Assembly (NCBI RefSeq): GCF_029867415.1
Contig: NC_081183.1
Location: 50,609,133-50,673,132, forward strand
Length of the DNA stretch: 64,000 bases
Source: Vicia villosa
Lineage: Eukaryota > Streptophyta > Magnoliopsida > Fabales > Fabaceae
Reading direction: 5' to 3'
Below are positions 8,960-20,900 of this stretch, one piece after another; position 1 is the first letter of the stretch, and the number at the start of each line of letters is the position of its first letter. Under the pieces are notes generated by a model that searched no databases, had not been told where the DNA came from, and was given only the letters and a program-made list of their open reading frames with translations. A program made the translations under genes and the position numbers.

Positions 8960-10787
8960 TGTCATACCCCAAAATTTGCCCATCATATTTTGGCTCACAT
9001 GACCTTCAACTGCTCAAGAATATACAAGATTTGGGCACACTTACTTGTCTCCTAAGCAACAAGCCACAACTAGGGTTTTGCTTCTCTCCAAGTATAATCA
9101 ACTTCTGATACTTCAAGTGGACTTCATGGCCTCTCATATGCCTCATAGTATCCTCATGCCAAGTTTCAAGCTCTGATTCATAAGATTGCTCAGTCAACAG
9201 TTCAAATGGTCAACAGTCGACCAGTTTGACCTAAAAGTCAACTATGGTCAAATCACAGTCAAAACTCCTGATTTTTGGTCAACATCAACATTTTGAAGTT
9301 TCATTCGTCATTTGGTCAAGGGTTGATCATGATTCATCAAGGAAAGCTAAGAAATGACCAAAAGTTCAAGTTCCTAAATTAGGGTTTCTAGGAGAAAGTC
9401 AACTGAACTTTGAATAGCCATAACTTTCACATGGTTTGTCAGAAATTTCCCAAACAAAGCACCTTTGAAGGAAATTGAATTCTCTACAACTTTGGCTCTC
9501 TGAAGCCAAGGTAAAAAATGCTTAATTTGGGAGATATGAGCTAAAACATTATAGGTCCTTTTTGAAAGTCAACTAAAAGCAGTTTTTTGTCAAAGCCTAT
9601 ATCATCAAGATAAAATCTCCAAAAGAAAAAAAGGTTCAAAGTGGCTTGTATAAGACACCTTGGGCTTTCCAAAAAGTCCTAGAACACCTCCATATCTTAA
9701 AAATTGAGGGAGATATGCTTTGTCAAAGTTGGTGAATTTTGGGTGAGATATGTGAAGTAAATAAGGTTCAAATCAGATTTTTTTGCAAAGAGGACCAATC
9801 TTTTATGATCCAATCTTGTTCCTCAAGTCATCTAGAAGCTCCAAGTCCATGAATTTTTGACAATTATTTGATTTTTATTGAATTTTTATTCATTAAAAAT
9901 ATGATTTAAAATCAAATAATCAATAAAATATGAAATGATTTGATTTGGTTAAATTTTCTAATCAAATTCAATCACATAATGGACCATATATTTGATTAAA
10001 TTTCGTGCTCATCAAGGTTGGAAGAATAAGATCAAGATTTGGCCAATTTTAGAAGAAATAAAACCAAAATTTTTGAATATTTTCACATCATCAATCAAAT
10101 GATTTCTTTCCAATATAATTACCCTAATTCTTCACTATATATAGTGGACTCATTCAGCAAGAAAGGACACAAAAATTGGAGGAGAAAAAACTAGGGTTTC
10201 ATAGTTACAAAAACAAGTAAAACAAGGATAGGATCGCAAACCTTGTCCAGCCACTGTATATCAATTATAGCAATTCCAATTCATTCATGGCGTGCTAAAG
10301 GGTTGGTATGGACCATTAGTTAAGTCTTGTAAGACCTGGAATGAGTATGTGGTGGTCTTCAAGTTCGTTCATGTTTTGCTTGTTGCATATCGCGTTTTAT
10401 CATGTTTTAACGTAAACTAACCTCACAGTTGAGTTCATAGTGATGTTAGGGCATATGAAGGAGGAAGCTTCGTTCTCATAGCTATGGGCATTGTTAGGCA
10501 AAACGGATGACGCCACTGAATTCGTAGGCCCCTATTTCATAGTTCTGGGCGCTTTTTGTTGTTAGATAACGCATTCTATGTGAGCTTTAATTTTTCAGGA
10601 ACTTGCTACGAAAGTTGGTAGCAGAATGGAAGCAAGCATCGAAGCAAAACCGTGGTTGATTTCTTGAGGAAGATGATGAATAGTTGGTTGAACGTTTGAC
10701 CCTGCGTGGCGCGTCTTCATTCGCTAGTCGACCATTTCAGTTTCTTTTCCTACTTCTAATTCGTCCACGCGCGACAACTGGGCCCCA
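8960..10787 (+). mobile_element. Ogre-like 3' LTR, truncated by chromovirus insertion
   Basis: It starts TGTCATACCCC, the same start as the LTR at 61338, and is long and non-coding with many TCAAAAGTCAAC and TAGGGTTT motifs. A palindromic TATA region lies at 10133-10146. Its right part runs to the TGTAACACC start of the next element at 10788, where it is cut. No counterpart of the missing end is seen near 31889, so the right side was lost. Confidence 0.6.
10133..10146 (+). promoter_or_regulatory. TATA region in Ogre-like LTR
   Basis: CACTATATATAGTG is a perfect 14-bp palindrome containing TATATATA. It is the likely core promoter of the LTR and would start transcription near 10175. Confidence 0.55.
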
Positions 10788-12709
10788 TGTAACACCCCAT
10801 AAATTTCTTAATTTAATTTAATTAATTTTTTTGAATTAAATATTATAATTAATTGAGTTATTTGAGAAATATGGAATAATAAGTCTAATGGGCCAGTGTT
10901 GCGAGTAGAGATTGGGGGGTGTGTCAGTTTCAAAGCCTTTTACTAAACTAAGGTTATATTTTTCATAAACAAGGAAAAGAGAGAAAGTTGTGAAAATTGG
11001 AAGCCAAGAGAGAATAGAAGAGTTGAACGTGAAATTGGGAGAAGAGCAAAGTGCGAAGAGCGAGAGCATCCAAGAATTTGACATCGAGGTAAGGGGGATT
11101 CTTCTCATTAACCTCTATTATGGGTATTATGAATGATTCGATTGAGTTTGTATGTTAGGATTCTGAATTGGATTATAGGTCGGAGTTTGGGGTTTTGGAG
11201 AACTTAGGTTCAATTCATGATGTGTGATGCAATTGATTTGTTGTGAATGATAATTGATGTTGGATATTGATGTTAAAATATGTTAGAAGTATGTATAAAT
11301 ATGCATTTTCGTGCTGTTATGAGATTATGGATGTTTTGGTATGATTGGGTTCGCATTTGGGATGGATGAAATGCTACAGAAAAGTGATTTTTCTGCTATA
11401 TCAGTAATGTAACCGGTTACATGAGGAGGGTAACCGATTACATGGTCTCAGGATAGGAAAGAACTGCATTTCGCGATGATGTAACCGGTTACATCATTCA
11501 GGTAACCGGTTACCACTGGGCGAAATTGAAAAATAAAAGTTACTGTCAGTGATGTAACCGGTTACATCATTCAGGTAACCGGTTACCACTTAAGCTTTTT
11601 GAAAAAAATGTTTATTTTAAATATCCGTAACTTTTAAACCGTTAATCCTTTTTGTACGTCGTTTTGAGAAACCGTTAGATGAATTAATTCTCTATTTTAT
11701 GAAATATATTAGGGAGTTATAACTTAAAATCATTTTGTTTGGTTTTGAGATTTGGTATTTGGTGGTAAATTGAGTAACGGTACGAATATACTATGCGGTA
11801 TTTTAGCTAGTATGATTGCTGAGGTGATAATATATTGTTGTGATGAATGTATTATGTTGTGGTGAATACCAATCAGTTGTGATATTAGTATGCTTTGTGA
11901 GTTGTGGATGAATGATTATGAATCGTTGGTAGACGTTGATGATGAGAATGTCCTGGTTGATGCATACATTTCATAATCATTATGTGGCTGATCCATGACG
12001 ATGGTGGATCAGTGGTAGCTAATTCCCATTGTGTGGAATTAGTGAGTGGGTGTCGCCGTATCCTTGACGATGGTGGATCGGTGAGATGGATTCGTCCCGT
12101 ATTTGGTACCACATGCATTTAGTTGCATTGCATTAGGTTGTTGTGCATAATTGTAACATGAATGGAAGTTGTCCAATGTTATAATTCGTATGTGTTTGGT
12201 ATGGATGGTTGTATTTGATGAATGTTGCTATACTATCTGAATATAATTGATTTGGGTGAATAATGTATGAATGAGGTTGTATTGTTTATATTCCTATAAC
12301 ATTTGTTAATGCGAATGAAACTCACCTTTACTGTTGTTATTTTTCAGATTGAGGAGTAGCTTTTGTACTTGGTGAGGATTAGCTCGTCAAGTAGTTCGTT
12401 AGAGTCAATTGGGTTTGTGTCATGCTCTAGTCGTGTAACACTAGGAACATTATTTTATAGTTGACTGATAGACTCTTGTTTTTTTTACGGTTTTATGGTT
12501 GAATCATGAGTCTCCGACTCCGGATGTTTAATTATTCAGATGTTAAGAATATTCCGCTGTGTTAACATGTTATCTGGATAATTTTGGTTTCTCGTTCCTT
12601 TTATGGCATGACATGAATATTTTTTTATTTTATTGGAGTTGTAATACCCTTTTTCATGTTTTACTCTGATTATTGTTAATTTTTCGCGTGGTTTTAGAAG
12701 GGTGTTACA
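10788..12709 (+). repeat. Chromovirus 5' LTR, 1922 bp
   Basis: Begins TGTAACACCCC and ends GGGTGTTACA, directly followed by a primer-binding site. The last 667 bp (12043-12709) are repeated at 15574-16240. The five bases before it are CCCCA; the matching right target duplication is absent because the right end is lost. Confidence 0.85.
11407..11587. promoter_or_regulatory. Array of six GTAACCGGTTAC palindromes
   Basis: Cores lie at 11409-11420, 11430-11441 (one mismatch), 11481-11492, 11502-11513, 11554-11565 and 11575-11586. Flanks extend several of them: 11476-11497 is a perfect 22-bp palindrome and 11550-11569 a 20-bp one. Each core holds inverted AACCG/CGGTT halves, which resemble plant MYB core sites. 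The position in the LTR upstream half suggests an enhancer-like array; function is inferred only. Confidence 0.85.
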
Positions 12710-12713
12710 ATAG

Positions 12714-12725
12714 TGGTATCAGAGC
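12714..12725 (+). promoter_or_regulatory. Chromovirus primer-binding site (tRNA-Met)
   Basis: TGGTATCAGAGC starts four bases after the LTR and is complementary to the initiator tRNA-Met 3' end. The second copy, after 16240, has one change (TGCTATCAGAGC). Confidence 0.9.
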
Positions 12726-12845
12726 ATAGTCGGTCGTTTGAGTCAGAGTCTTAGCGTCAGTTAATCCCTCGTATACGATTAGTGTAAGGTTGACACTATC
12801 GATACTTCTTGTTCTAATGAATATTGTTTTATATTTAGCAGAACA

Positions 12846-14036
12846 ATTGCCGGAAGAGGAGGAAGAAACGACGACGCGATTGCTGAGGCTCTGGGCATGA
12901 TTGCTGGTGTGCTGGGAGGGAATGCCAATGGAGCTGGTATTGGTGCTGACAGGCAGCTAAACAGTTTTCAGAGGAACAATCCTCCGTTGTTTAAAGGCAC
13001 GCACGATCCCGAAGGCGCTCAGAGGTGGCTGAAGGAAATTGAAAGTATTTTCCAAGTGATCGATTGTGCTGAAAATCTGAAGGTAAGGTATGGTACTCAC
13101 ATGCTGTCTGAAGAAGCTGACGATTGGTGGATGGCTAGTAGGGATGAACTTGAAGCTGCCGGTGTAGCAATTACTTGGGCTGTGTTCAAGAGAGAATTCC
13201 TGAGGAGGTACTTTCCTGAAGATGTTCGGGGCAGGAAAGAGGTTGAGTTTTTGGAGCTGACACAAGGTAACATGACGGTACCGGAATATGCTTCAAAGTT
13301 TGTTGAGCTGGCTAAGTACTATGTCCACTATAACAATGATGAAGCGAGCGAATTTTCGAAGTGTGTTAAGTTCGAGAATGGTCTCTGTGATGAAATTAAG
13401 CAGGGTATCAGGTATCAAAGGATTCGTCGGTTTACTGATTTGGTGGATTGTAGTAGAATCTGTGAAGAGGATAACGTCAAGCTGAAGTCATCTCACTCTC
13501 GCGAGTTAGTTGACAAGAAAAGGAAGAAGCCTATGGACCGTGGTAAGCCATATGGTAGAGGTAATTAAAAAGCTGGTGGTTGGAGGAAGCCTAGTGGGGG
13601 AGACTCTGGTGCTTCTGTTAAGTGCTTTAAGTGTGGGGAACCTGGACATCGCATTCACGAATGCAAAAGTGAAGAGAAAAAGTGCTACAGGTGTGGTAAG
13701 GCGGGCCATATTGCTATTGAGTGCAAAGGAAAGACTGTTACTTGTTTCAACTGCGATGAAGAAGGTCATATTAGTCCACAGTATCCTAAGCCAAAGAAGA
13801 ATCAAGTTGGGGGTAAAGTTTTCACTTTATCAGGTTCAGAGACTACTCCAGAGGATCGATTGATTAAAGGTACGTGTTTTATCCATGGCACTCCTTTAAT
13901 TGCAATTATAGATACTAGAGCAACTCATTCATTTATTTGGTTGGATTGTGCTAAACGACTAAACTTGGAAATATCTGATATTAATGGAAGTATGATCATT
14001 GACACTCCTGCGTCGGGTTTAGTGACTACTTCGTAA
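12846..14036 (+). pseudogene. Chromovirus gag and protease remnant
   Basis: Gag forms the retrotransposon particle; protease processes the polyprotein. The frame is readable from 12846, but the start codon is lost: the codon is ATT where the second copy has ATG at 16377. The gag core (with EADDWW and FKREFLRRYFPE) runs to an in-frame TAA at 13566-13568. The same frame continues through three zinc knuckles of the CxxCxxxGHxxxxC type near 13622, 13682 and 13742, the third lacking its last Cys. Next comes a protease active-site region where the expected DTGA reads DTRA (near 13912), a loss of the glycine. The frame ends at TAA 14034-14036, at the junction with RT. Confidence 0.88.
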
Positions 14037-15575
14037 GGAAAAGAAACTTTATGCGAAACTGTCAAAGTGTGAGTTCTGGCTAAGTTAAGTAAGCTTTCTT
14101 GGGTATGTAATTTCTAAAGATGGTATTGCCGTTGACCCAACGAAAGTAGAAGCAGTGTCTCAATGGGAAGCTCCGAAGTCAGTTTCCGAAATCCGTAGTT
14201 TCCTTGGTCTTGCGGGTTACTATAGGAAGTTCATTGAAGGTTTTTCAAAGTTAGCGTTACCGTTAACTAAGTTGACTAGGAAGGTTCAAGCGTTTATCTG
14301 GGATTCGAAATGTGAAGAAGGATTCCAAGAGTTGAAGAGGAGGCTGACTAGTGCGCCGATCTTGATTTTTCTGAATCCGGTGGAATCTTTTGTTGTTTAT
14401 TGTGATGCTTCATTAATGGGATTAGGAGGTGTACTGATGCAGAATCAACAGGTAGTCGCTTATGCGTCAAGACAACTCAAAGTGCATGAGAGAAATTACC
14501 CGACTCACGACTTAGAGTTGGCAACAGTGGTATTTGTGTTGAAATTTTGGAGGCATTACCTGTATGGTTCGAGGTTTGAAGTATTTAGTGATCACAAGAT
14601 CCTGAAGTATCTCTTTGATCAAAAAGAGCTGAATATGAGGCAAAGAAGATGGTTAGAGTTCCTCAAGGATTATGATTTTGGGTTGAATTACCATCCGGGC
14701 AAAGCAAACATGGTTGTTGATGCTTTGAGTAGGAAGTCCTTGCATATGTCTATGCTAATGGTGAGAGAATTGGATTTAATTGAACAATTCAGAGATTTGA
14801 GTTTGGTATGCGAAGACACTCCTATCAATGTTAAGTTGGGTATGCTGAAGCTGACTAGTTGTATTCTGGAAGAGATTCAGGAGGGTCAGAAAACTGATGT
14901 AGAGTTGGTTGATAAGTTGACTCTGATTAACCAAGGCAAGGGAGGTGAATTCAGAATCGACGAGAACGGTATTATGAGGTTTGGTAATCGTGTTTGTGTT
15001 CCTGATGTTTCCGAATTGAGGAAGAGTATTCTTGAAGAAAGACATCTAGTGGATTGAGTATTCATCCTGGTGCTACCAAGATGTATCATGACTTAAAGAA
15101 GCTGTTTTGGTGGCCTGGAATGAAAAGGGAAATAGCTGAATTTGTCTATGCTTGTTTTACTTGCCAGAAGTCGAAGATTGAGCATCAGAAGCCGTATGGA
15201 GCTATGCAACCGTTATTTATTCCAGAATGGAAGTGGGATAGTATATCTATGGATTTTGTTTCTGGTTTTCCAAGGACGGTGAAGAACTATGAAGCCATTT
15301 GGGTTATTGTAGACAGGTTGACAAAGTCTGCTCACTTTATACCAATGAGAATGGATTATCAGATGGAGAAACTGGCTCAATTGTATATTGAGAAGATAGT
15401 GAGTTTATATGGTATTCCTTCGAGTATCGTGTTAGATAGAGATACAAGGTTTACATCCAAATTTTGGGAAGGCTTGCAGAACGCTTTGGGTACTAAGCTG
15501 AGATTGAGTTCTGCTTATCATCCGCAGACGGATGGACAGACGGAAAGAACTATTCAATCACTAGAAGATTTGTTG
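14030..15575 (+). pseudogene. Chromovirus pol remnant: RT end, RNase H, truncated integrase
   Basis: The RT palm with its YxDD motif is deleted; sequence joins at a KLYAKLSKCEFW-like segment near 14045 and carries a stop soon after. A frame at 14155-15057 covers the RT connection ([13 protein letters not shown]) and RNase H ([44 protein letters not shown]). A frameshift near 15050 moves integrase into another frame (15054 on). Integrase shows the end of the zinc domain (YACFTCQKSK), the first Asp (MDFVSGFP), the second Asp (LDRDTRF) and Glu (TDGQTERTIQ). It stops at 15575, where LTR sequence begins, so the C-terminal domain is missing. Not functional. Confidence 0.9.
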
Positions 15576-16240
15576 AGTGGGTGTCGTCGTATCCTTGACG
15601 ATGGTGGATCGGTGAGATGGGTTCGTCCCGTATTTGGTACCACATGCATTTAGTTGCATTGCATTAGGTTGTTGTGCATAATTGTAACATGAATGGAAGT
15701 TGTCCAATGTTATAATTCGTATGTGTTTGGTATGGATGGTTGTATTTGATGAATGTTGCTATACTATCTGAATATAATTGATTTGGGTGAATAATGTATG
15801 AATGAGGTTGTATTGTTTATATTCCTATAACATTTGTTAATGCGAATGAAACTCACCTTTACTGTTGTTATTTTTCAGATTGAGGAGTAGCTTTTGTACT
15901 TGGTGAGGATTAGCTCGTCAAGTAGTTCGTTAGAGTCAGTTGGGTCTCTGTCATGCTCTGGTCGTGTAACACTGGGAACGTTATTTTAAAGTTGACGGAT
16001 GGACTCTTGTTTTGTTTATGGTTTTATGGTTGAATCATGAGTCTCCGACTCCGGATGTTTAATTATTCAGATGTTAAGAATATTCCGCTGTGTTAACATG
16101 TTATCTGGATAATTTTGGTTTATCGTTCCTTTTATGGCATGACATGAATATTTGTTTATTTTATTGGAGTTGTAATACCCTTTTTCATGTTTTACTCTGA
16201 TTATTGTTAATTTTCCGCGGGGTTTTAGAAGGGTGTTACA
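15574..16240 (+). repeat. Partial second chromovirus LTR, 667 bp
   Basis: Matches 12043-12709 over exactly 667 bp, with about 17 substitutions by eye and no net length change. The upstream 1255 bp of the LTR is missing. The junction with integrase lies in a short shared TGAGTGGGTGTCG-like tract. Confidence 0.9.
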
Positions 16241-16376
16241 ATAGTGCTATCAGAGCATAGTCGGTCGTTTGAGTCAGAGTCTTAGAGTCAGTTAATCCCT
16301 CGTATACGATTAGTGTAAGGTTGACACTATCGATACTTCTTGTTCTAATGAATATTGTTTTATATTTAGCAGAATA

Positions 16377-16476
16377 ATGGCCGGAAGAGGAGGAAGAAAC
16401 GACAACGCGATTGCTGAGGCTCTGGGCATGAATGCTGGTGTGCTGGGAGGGAATGCCAATGGAGCTGGTATTGGTG
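16377..16476 (+). pseudogene. Second chromovirus gag copy, N-terminal part
   Basis: The ATG at 16377 is kept here, unlike in the first copy, and about 33 codons follow with the same GRGGRN..AIAEALGM.AGVLGGNANGAGIG sequence. The frame is cut at 16476 by the Tat element. The downstream part resumes at 31682 after the duplicated TGGTG. Confidence 0.92.
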
Positions 16477-17463
16477 TGTTTACGGTGATTTCCGGTAAAC
16501 AACCGCTAGTCTTCCAAACTATAATAAATATGATTTGGTTACTCGCAGGATCGACTAGATTGATCCTAGGACACATAGTCAAAAAGATTGTTATCAATGT
16601 TCATTTGAACCATATTCATGATTCGTCTTCGTCAATAAGCGTCGTTCGATTAAAGAACAAGTAATCTTGATAATCACTTTGTTATATGTAAGTATGATTT
16701 CAATGAAAAGATAAGTAACATAACATATGAAACTAAAAGGACTGTTAAAACGTAAAGAATCTTAGAATGCAGAAACGTTAAAGACTTTGAAAGTAAATAA
16801 CATGAAAGTAATTCGAAAGTAAATGACATTAAAGTAAAGATACAGAAATGTAAATGGCAAGAAGTAAATGGAATGCAGTAATTCTGAAAGATATTTGAAA
16901 AAGAAAGATAATACACATGTATTAAAGTGGTAGTGTCATACGTACATTTTCTCAGCGAACTCTTTCTCTTAACACTTGATACTTGAGTAAATATGTGAGT
17001 GATTTGTACAAAATGAACACACAGAATCCTAACATTAAGACTCCTATTTATACTAGTTTCGACCTTAACGGTCCTACACTAATCTGCTGCCACGTCTCTC
17101 ATAAGAACTTCCAGCGACGCCATCTGTTACTTGGACAGTTACGAAACCGTCTTCGAATTTCAAATCTTCCCGCCTGAGTCCGTCTTCGACGCGTGGCAGT
17201 GTATTAAAAACACTACGAAAACACGCTAAGTAGTAATACTTGAATATATTTTATAAATTTTGTCTAAGTCCCCGAAGACACATACTTTCACTAGCTTTCA
17301 GTATTCATTATCTTCATAACGAACTTAGAAATCTTTATTCTCGAAGCATGGCCATCAGTAGCCATTATTTTATTTTTAAGGGATGGCCATCAGTAACCAT
17401 CTTTCCTTCGATTTTCCACTTCTTCGAAGGACAAATATTACAAGACGAAATCTTCAGCTAACA
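16477..17463 (-). repeat. Tat element 3' LTR (complete), 987 bp
   Basis: In element orientation it begins TGTTAGCTGAAGATTTCG (at 17463) and ends CCGTAAACA (at 16477). It is the full-length LTR; the right copy matches only 16755-17463. Confidence 0.92.
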
Positions 17464-17477
17464 AATTGCCCCCAATA
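17464..17477 (-). promoter_or_regulatory. Tat element polypurine tract
   Basis: On the minus strand TATTGGGGGCAATT directly precedes the LTR start TGTTAGC. This fixes the element's orientation and the LTR edge. Confidence 0.8.
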
Positions 17478-17793
17478 AATGCCTGTTTCGAAAATCTACA
17501 GAAATAGGCGTTTCTTGTCATCATAAGATTTCGTTTCTTATTGATCTTTGAGAGTTCCAAGACTGCTGACTAACGTCATAATCATTGATGACCCTGTTCC
17601 CGAAACGTCTTGTCATTTTCAAAGATGTCTTCTCATAACTTACATTCCCACGTTTTTGACCTTACTTCTTGATCATTACTCCTACATACTAGGAGTGAAG
17701 CTAATTTATTCGACCGCCGTCGGATTAAATCACCAGCCGCCACGTGTTCTTTGGGTTTTACCCAAAAGATTTAAAAAGGGTTTCCGTTAAACC

Positions 17794-17801
17794 TTTAAAT
17801 A
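17794..17801 (+). promoter_or_regulatory. TATA-like box of antisense PMD gene
   Basis: TTTAAATA lies about 115 bp upstream of the ATG at 17916, followed by a CT-rich leader typical of plant 5' UTRs. Confidence 0.5.
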
Positions 17802-17915
17802 CTTGGTCTTGAACTTCTATACAACCTTTCATTCCTATTTCTTCATCTTCTTCAACAGAAAAACCAACATCCTCAATCTTTTCAAAATCTTGCTTTCTCA
17901 ATCAAAAATCTCTCT

Positions 17916-20900
17916 ATGGCTTCATCTTCAAATGTTCTTCAACCTGTTCTGAAGCTCCAATCAACAACACGGTCTGGGGAACAAGAGCACATTCCAAACC
18001 CTAACACCGAAGAAGTACGCACTATTTACGCTTCCCAGGTAATCATTCCCTTTGAACTTTCTGGAAAATCTCTTGCTTTTATGGGTCCGTTACCAGGTGA
18101 AAATATTTCATCTCTGAATAGATTCTTCCCTGCTTATTACAAGACTAGACCATTAGTTAGCAAAACTAAGATAGATGAAGATGGCTGTTCTCCCTCAGGA
18201 GAATCTGCTAACATTGAAGAAACTTCAACTGTAACCCCTTCGGCTTTGACGAAAATTAGGTTAAACTATATGACCAACTTTGTAAAAGTGTTTAGGTCAA
18301 TTCCTTTAGCCAAAGATCCTGATTTGTACTATGCCTGGTTAGAAAAAGTAGAGAAACAGAAAGAATCCTTCTGGAAATCGTTAGGAATATACGATTTGAT
18401 TCAACTGTCAAAAACAGGCTTAGAATATAACCAACCCATGCTAGTAGCAGTGGTTCACTTTTGGGATGCTTCTCACAACACTTTCCATCTCCCATGTGGA
18501 ATGGTTACCCCCAATCTTTTCGATGTGGCTGCGATTATAGGACTTCGACCAACTGGCGAAACCTTCGATCCCAATGAGATGGATACTGATACTATTGGTT
18601 TTAATGACTCTCTAGTCACTTATACTGCATTCATCTAGAAGCACCATATCACCACCGAAACGGCAGTATCCGATGAAGAGCATATTGCTTTCTTAGCGCT
18701 ATGGCTCTCACGATGTGCCTTCTGCTCAAGATCCATAAAAGTTGCAAAGAGATACCTTTGCATGGCTAATCAGTTGCATGCTGGAAAAAAGCTCAACCTC
18801 AGCCAACTGCTTTTAGGGTTTCTTTATGAAAACCTCAGCGAAGCTGCAAACCTTACCAAGAATTACAAATCCGGTACTTTGCTTTATGCTGGTCCTTTCT
18901 GGCTATTGCAACTGTGGCTTAACGCTACATTCGAAACTCATCTTCCCTTTCGAGGAAATGTCAATGAAGAAGATAGCAAAATCAAGAATCGAACTATAGA
19001 AGGGACCAGGTTGGCTTACCTAACTCCAAAAGAAGAAACTAGGAAGCTTCGTGAACACTTTCTGGCGTATTCAATGATGTTTGCCCAGCGTAATCAGTTC
19101 GATCCTTCTATGGCCCCGTTTGTACACAGAACAATAGGTCCCGAATGGTTTACTCGAAAATTCCCATCAACATCTCAGGATCAACAAACTGAGTCTATGG
19201 AAATTTGGGAAGCCTTTCTGACTCCAAGGTTATTTTCTCATCGCCTTCGACCATCAAAAGGTCAATGTATTCTCGTGTGCTATCAACCAAATTTGGTCTC
19301 GAGACAGTTTGGGTTGGTTCAAATAAAACCCAAGTGCTTATATGAGAAAAGGAGCCATATGTGTTTCCATACCTTGTACTTGACTGAAGGAGAATGTGAA
19401 ACAAAAATCAACAAATACGTTGGCACCACCAATTTTTCTCCTGTTCCTTTCGAACCTGCTTTTTACTCTACACCAGATTTTCACCAATGGTGGATGGATT
19501 ATTATAGCTCCCAAATCTTTGATGCCGATAGTCTTGCTTAAGAACTAACTGCAGCTTATGCTGATGTGCAGGAGAATTTTCACAAAGGTACTTCAACTCA
19601 TATTAAAGAAATCCAAGCTTTTCAAAAATTCTTTGAAACTATCTACAGGCCTGATGATCTTAGTCGGACCGTTCGTGAGGCTGCAGTCATTTTGCGCGAA
19701 AAGTTTTCCGCCAAACTGGATAAGTTGAAATTGCCCTCGTATGTTCGACCAGAACTACGTTATGAAGTGGCTTTCAAACTTAATCCTCCAAAATTCCCTC
19801 CACTGCCAAGTGCGGATTTTGGTGTGGCTTTGAGCCCTCCTTTTCCAAATTGGTTTGTGTGTGGCAACGTTCTAAAAGACCTTCAAAACAGTACTAAAAA
19901 ACGCGCCGAATGAGTGGTTCCGACTAAGCATACCTTGGATACTTTCAAAGGACATCTACATATAGATCTTGAACATGTTCGTGTCTTGACTCCAATACCT
20001 GAAGGTTTGGATTCAGACAATCTTTTCGACTGACTTTTCTTTCCTTTGCTGATATACTGATTTCAGTTTCAACTACAGCTGTTGCACGAAGGAGGAAGAT
20101 TAAGGAAGCTCCTGCCCAAAAGGATTCTGGGACATCTAAGAGCAACAAACCAAGTGAGAGTGACTCCATCGTCACTGACAAGAAGCCCACGGTACATACC
20201 CATCTCATATTCTTAATCTTGTACAATCTGTGAGTAGTACTCATCTTACTTATCATCTATTTTCCAGAGCTCGAAACCCCCAACAGGTTCGAAGCGGAAA
20301 GTTTCTTCGACAGCTGCCTCAGATGGCGAAGATAAATCCCCTCCTCGTACTAGACAAGGACACAGGAAGAAACAAAAAGCTGTTACCCCTTCAAGAAAAG
20401 GGAAAGGGATAAGTCCCTCTAAAGCTGCTTCTCCTGGCGATAAGGCATCCTATGAAGAGTCTCCTTTGAAAGCTGCCAGCAATGCTTTCGTTGTTGAAAG
20501 TCATAATTCAAGTCCAGATAATATCCCAACCAAGGTATTTGGGTTTCACCCCACATATTATCTTGTAATTTTGACTAAATGATTGAACTGACATTTTACC
20601 TTGTTATTGCAGGATGATGCTGGCACTGCCACTTCAGGTTTTAAGGATCATGGCCTTACCATTAATGTTGAAAAACTTTACGGTAATCGCCAATCTTTAA
20701 CTTTCGTCAATAAACCCCTCAAAGGCTTATCTTTATGACTAACTCTGCTCCGTTTAATACAGATACCTCTCAAAACAAAACTCATGTTCTCCCGCCAGTC
20801 TTCGAAGATGCTAGGCCAATCGCCACCATATTGCCTAATGAACCAGTCGAAGAAAGCCAATCCACTGACGAATCCCCACCTACTCACCAAGACAAAAATT

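Larger units (their letters stand above)
10788..16476 (+). mobile_element. Decayed Tekay/Del-like chromovirus, LTR-int-LTR'-int'
   Basis: The order is a full LTR (10788-12709), a tRNA-Met primer-binding site, gag with zinc knuckles, a protease remnant, the end of RT, RNase H, a truncated integrase, then the last 667 bp of a second LTR (15574-16240), a second primer-binding site and a second gag start (16377). The second gag is interrupted by the 15.2-kb Tat element and continues at 31682-31888. No element end follows. Integrase runs directly into the middle of an LTR, so DNA was lost between them. Matching LTR parts differ at about 17 of 667 positions by eye. The Tekay/Del assignment is from pol motifs and LTR style. 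Confidence 0.85.
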
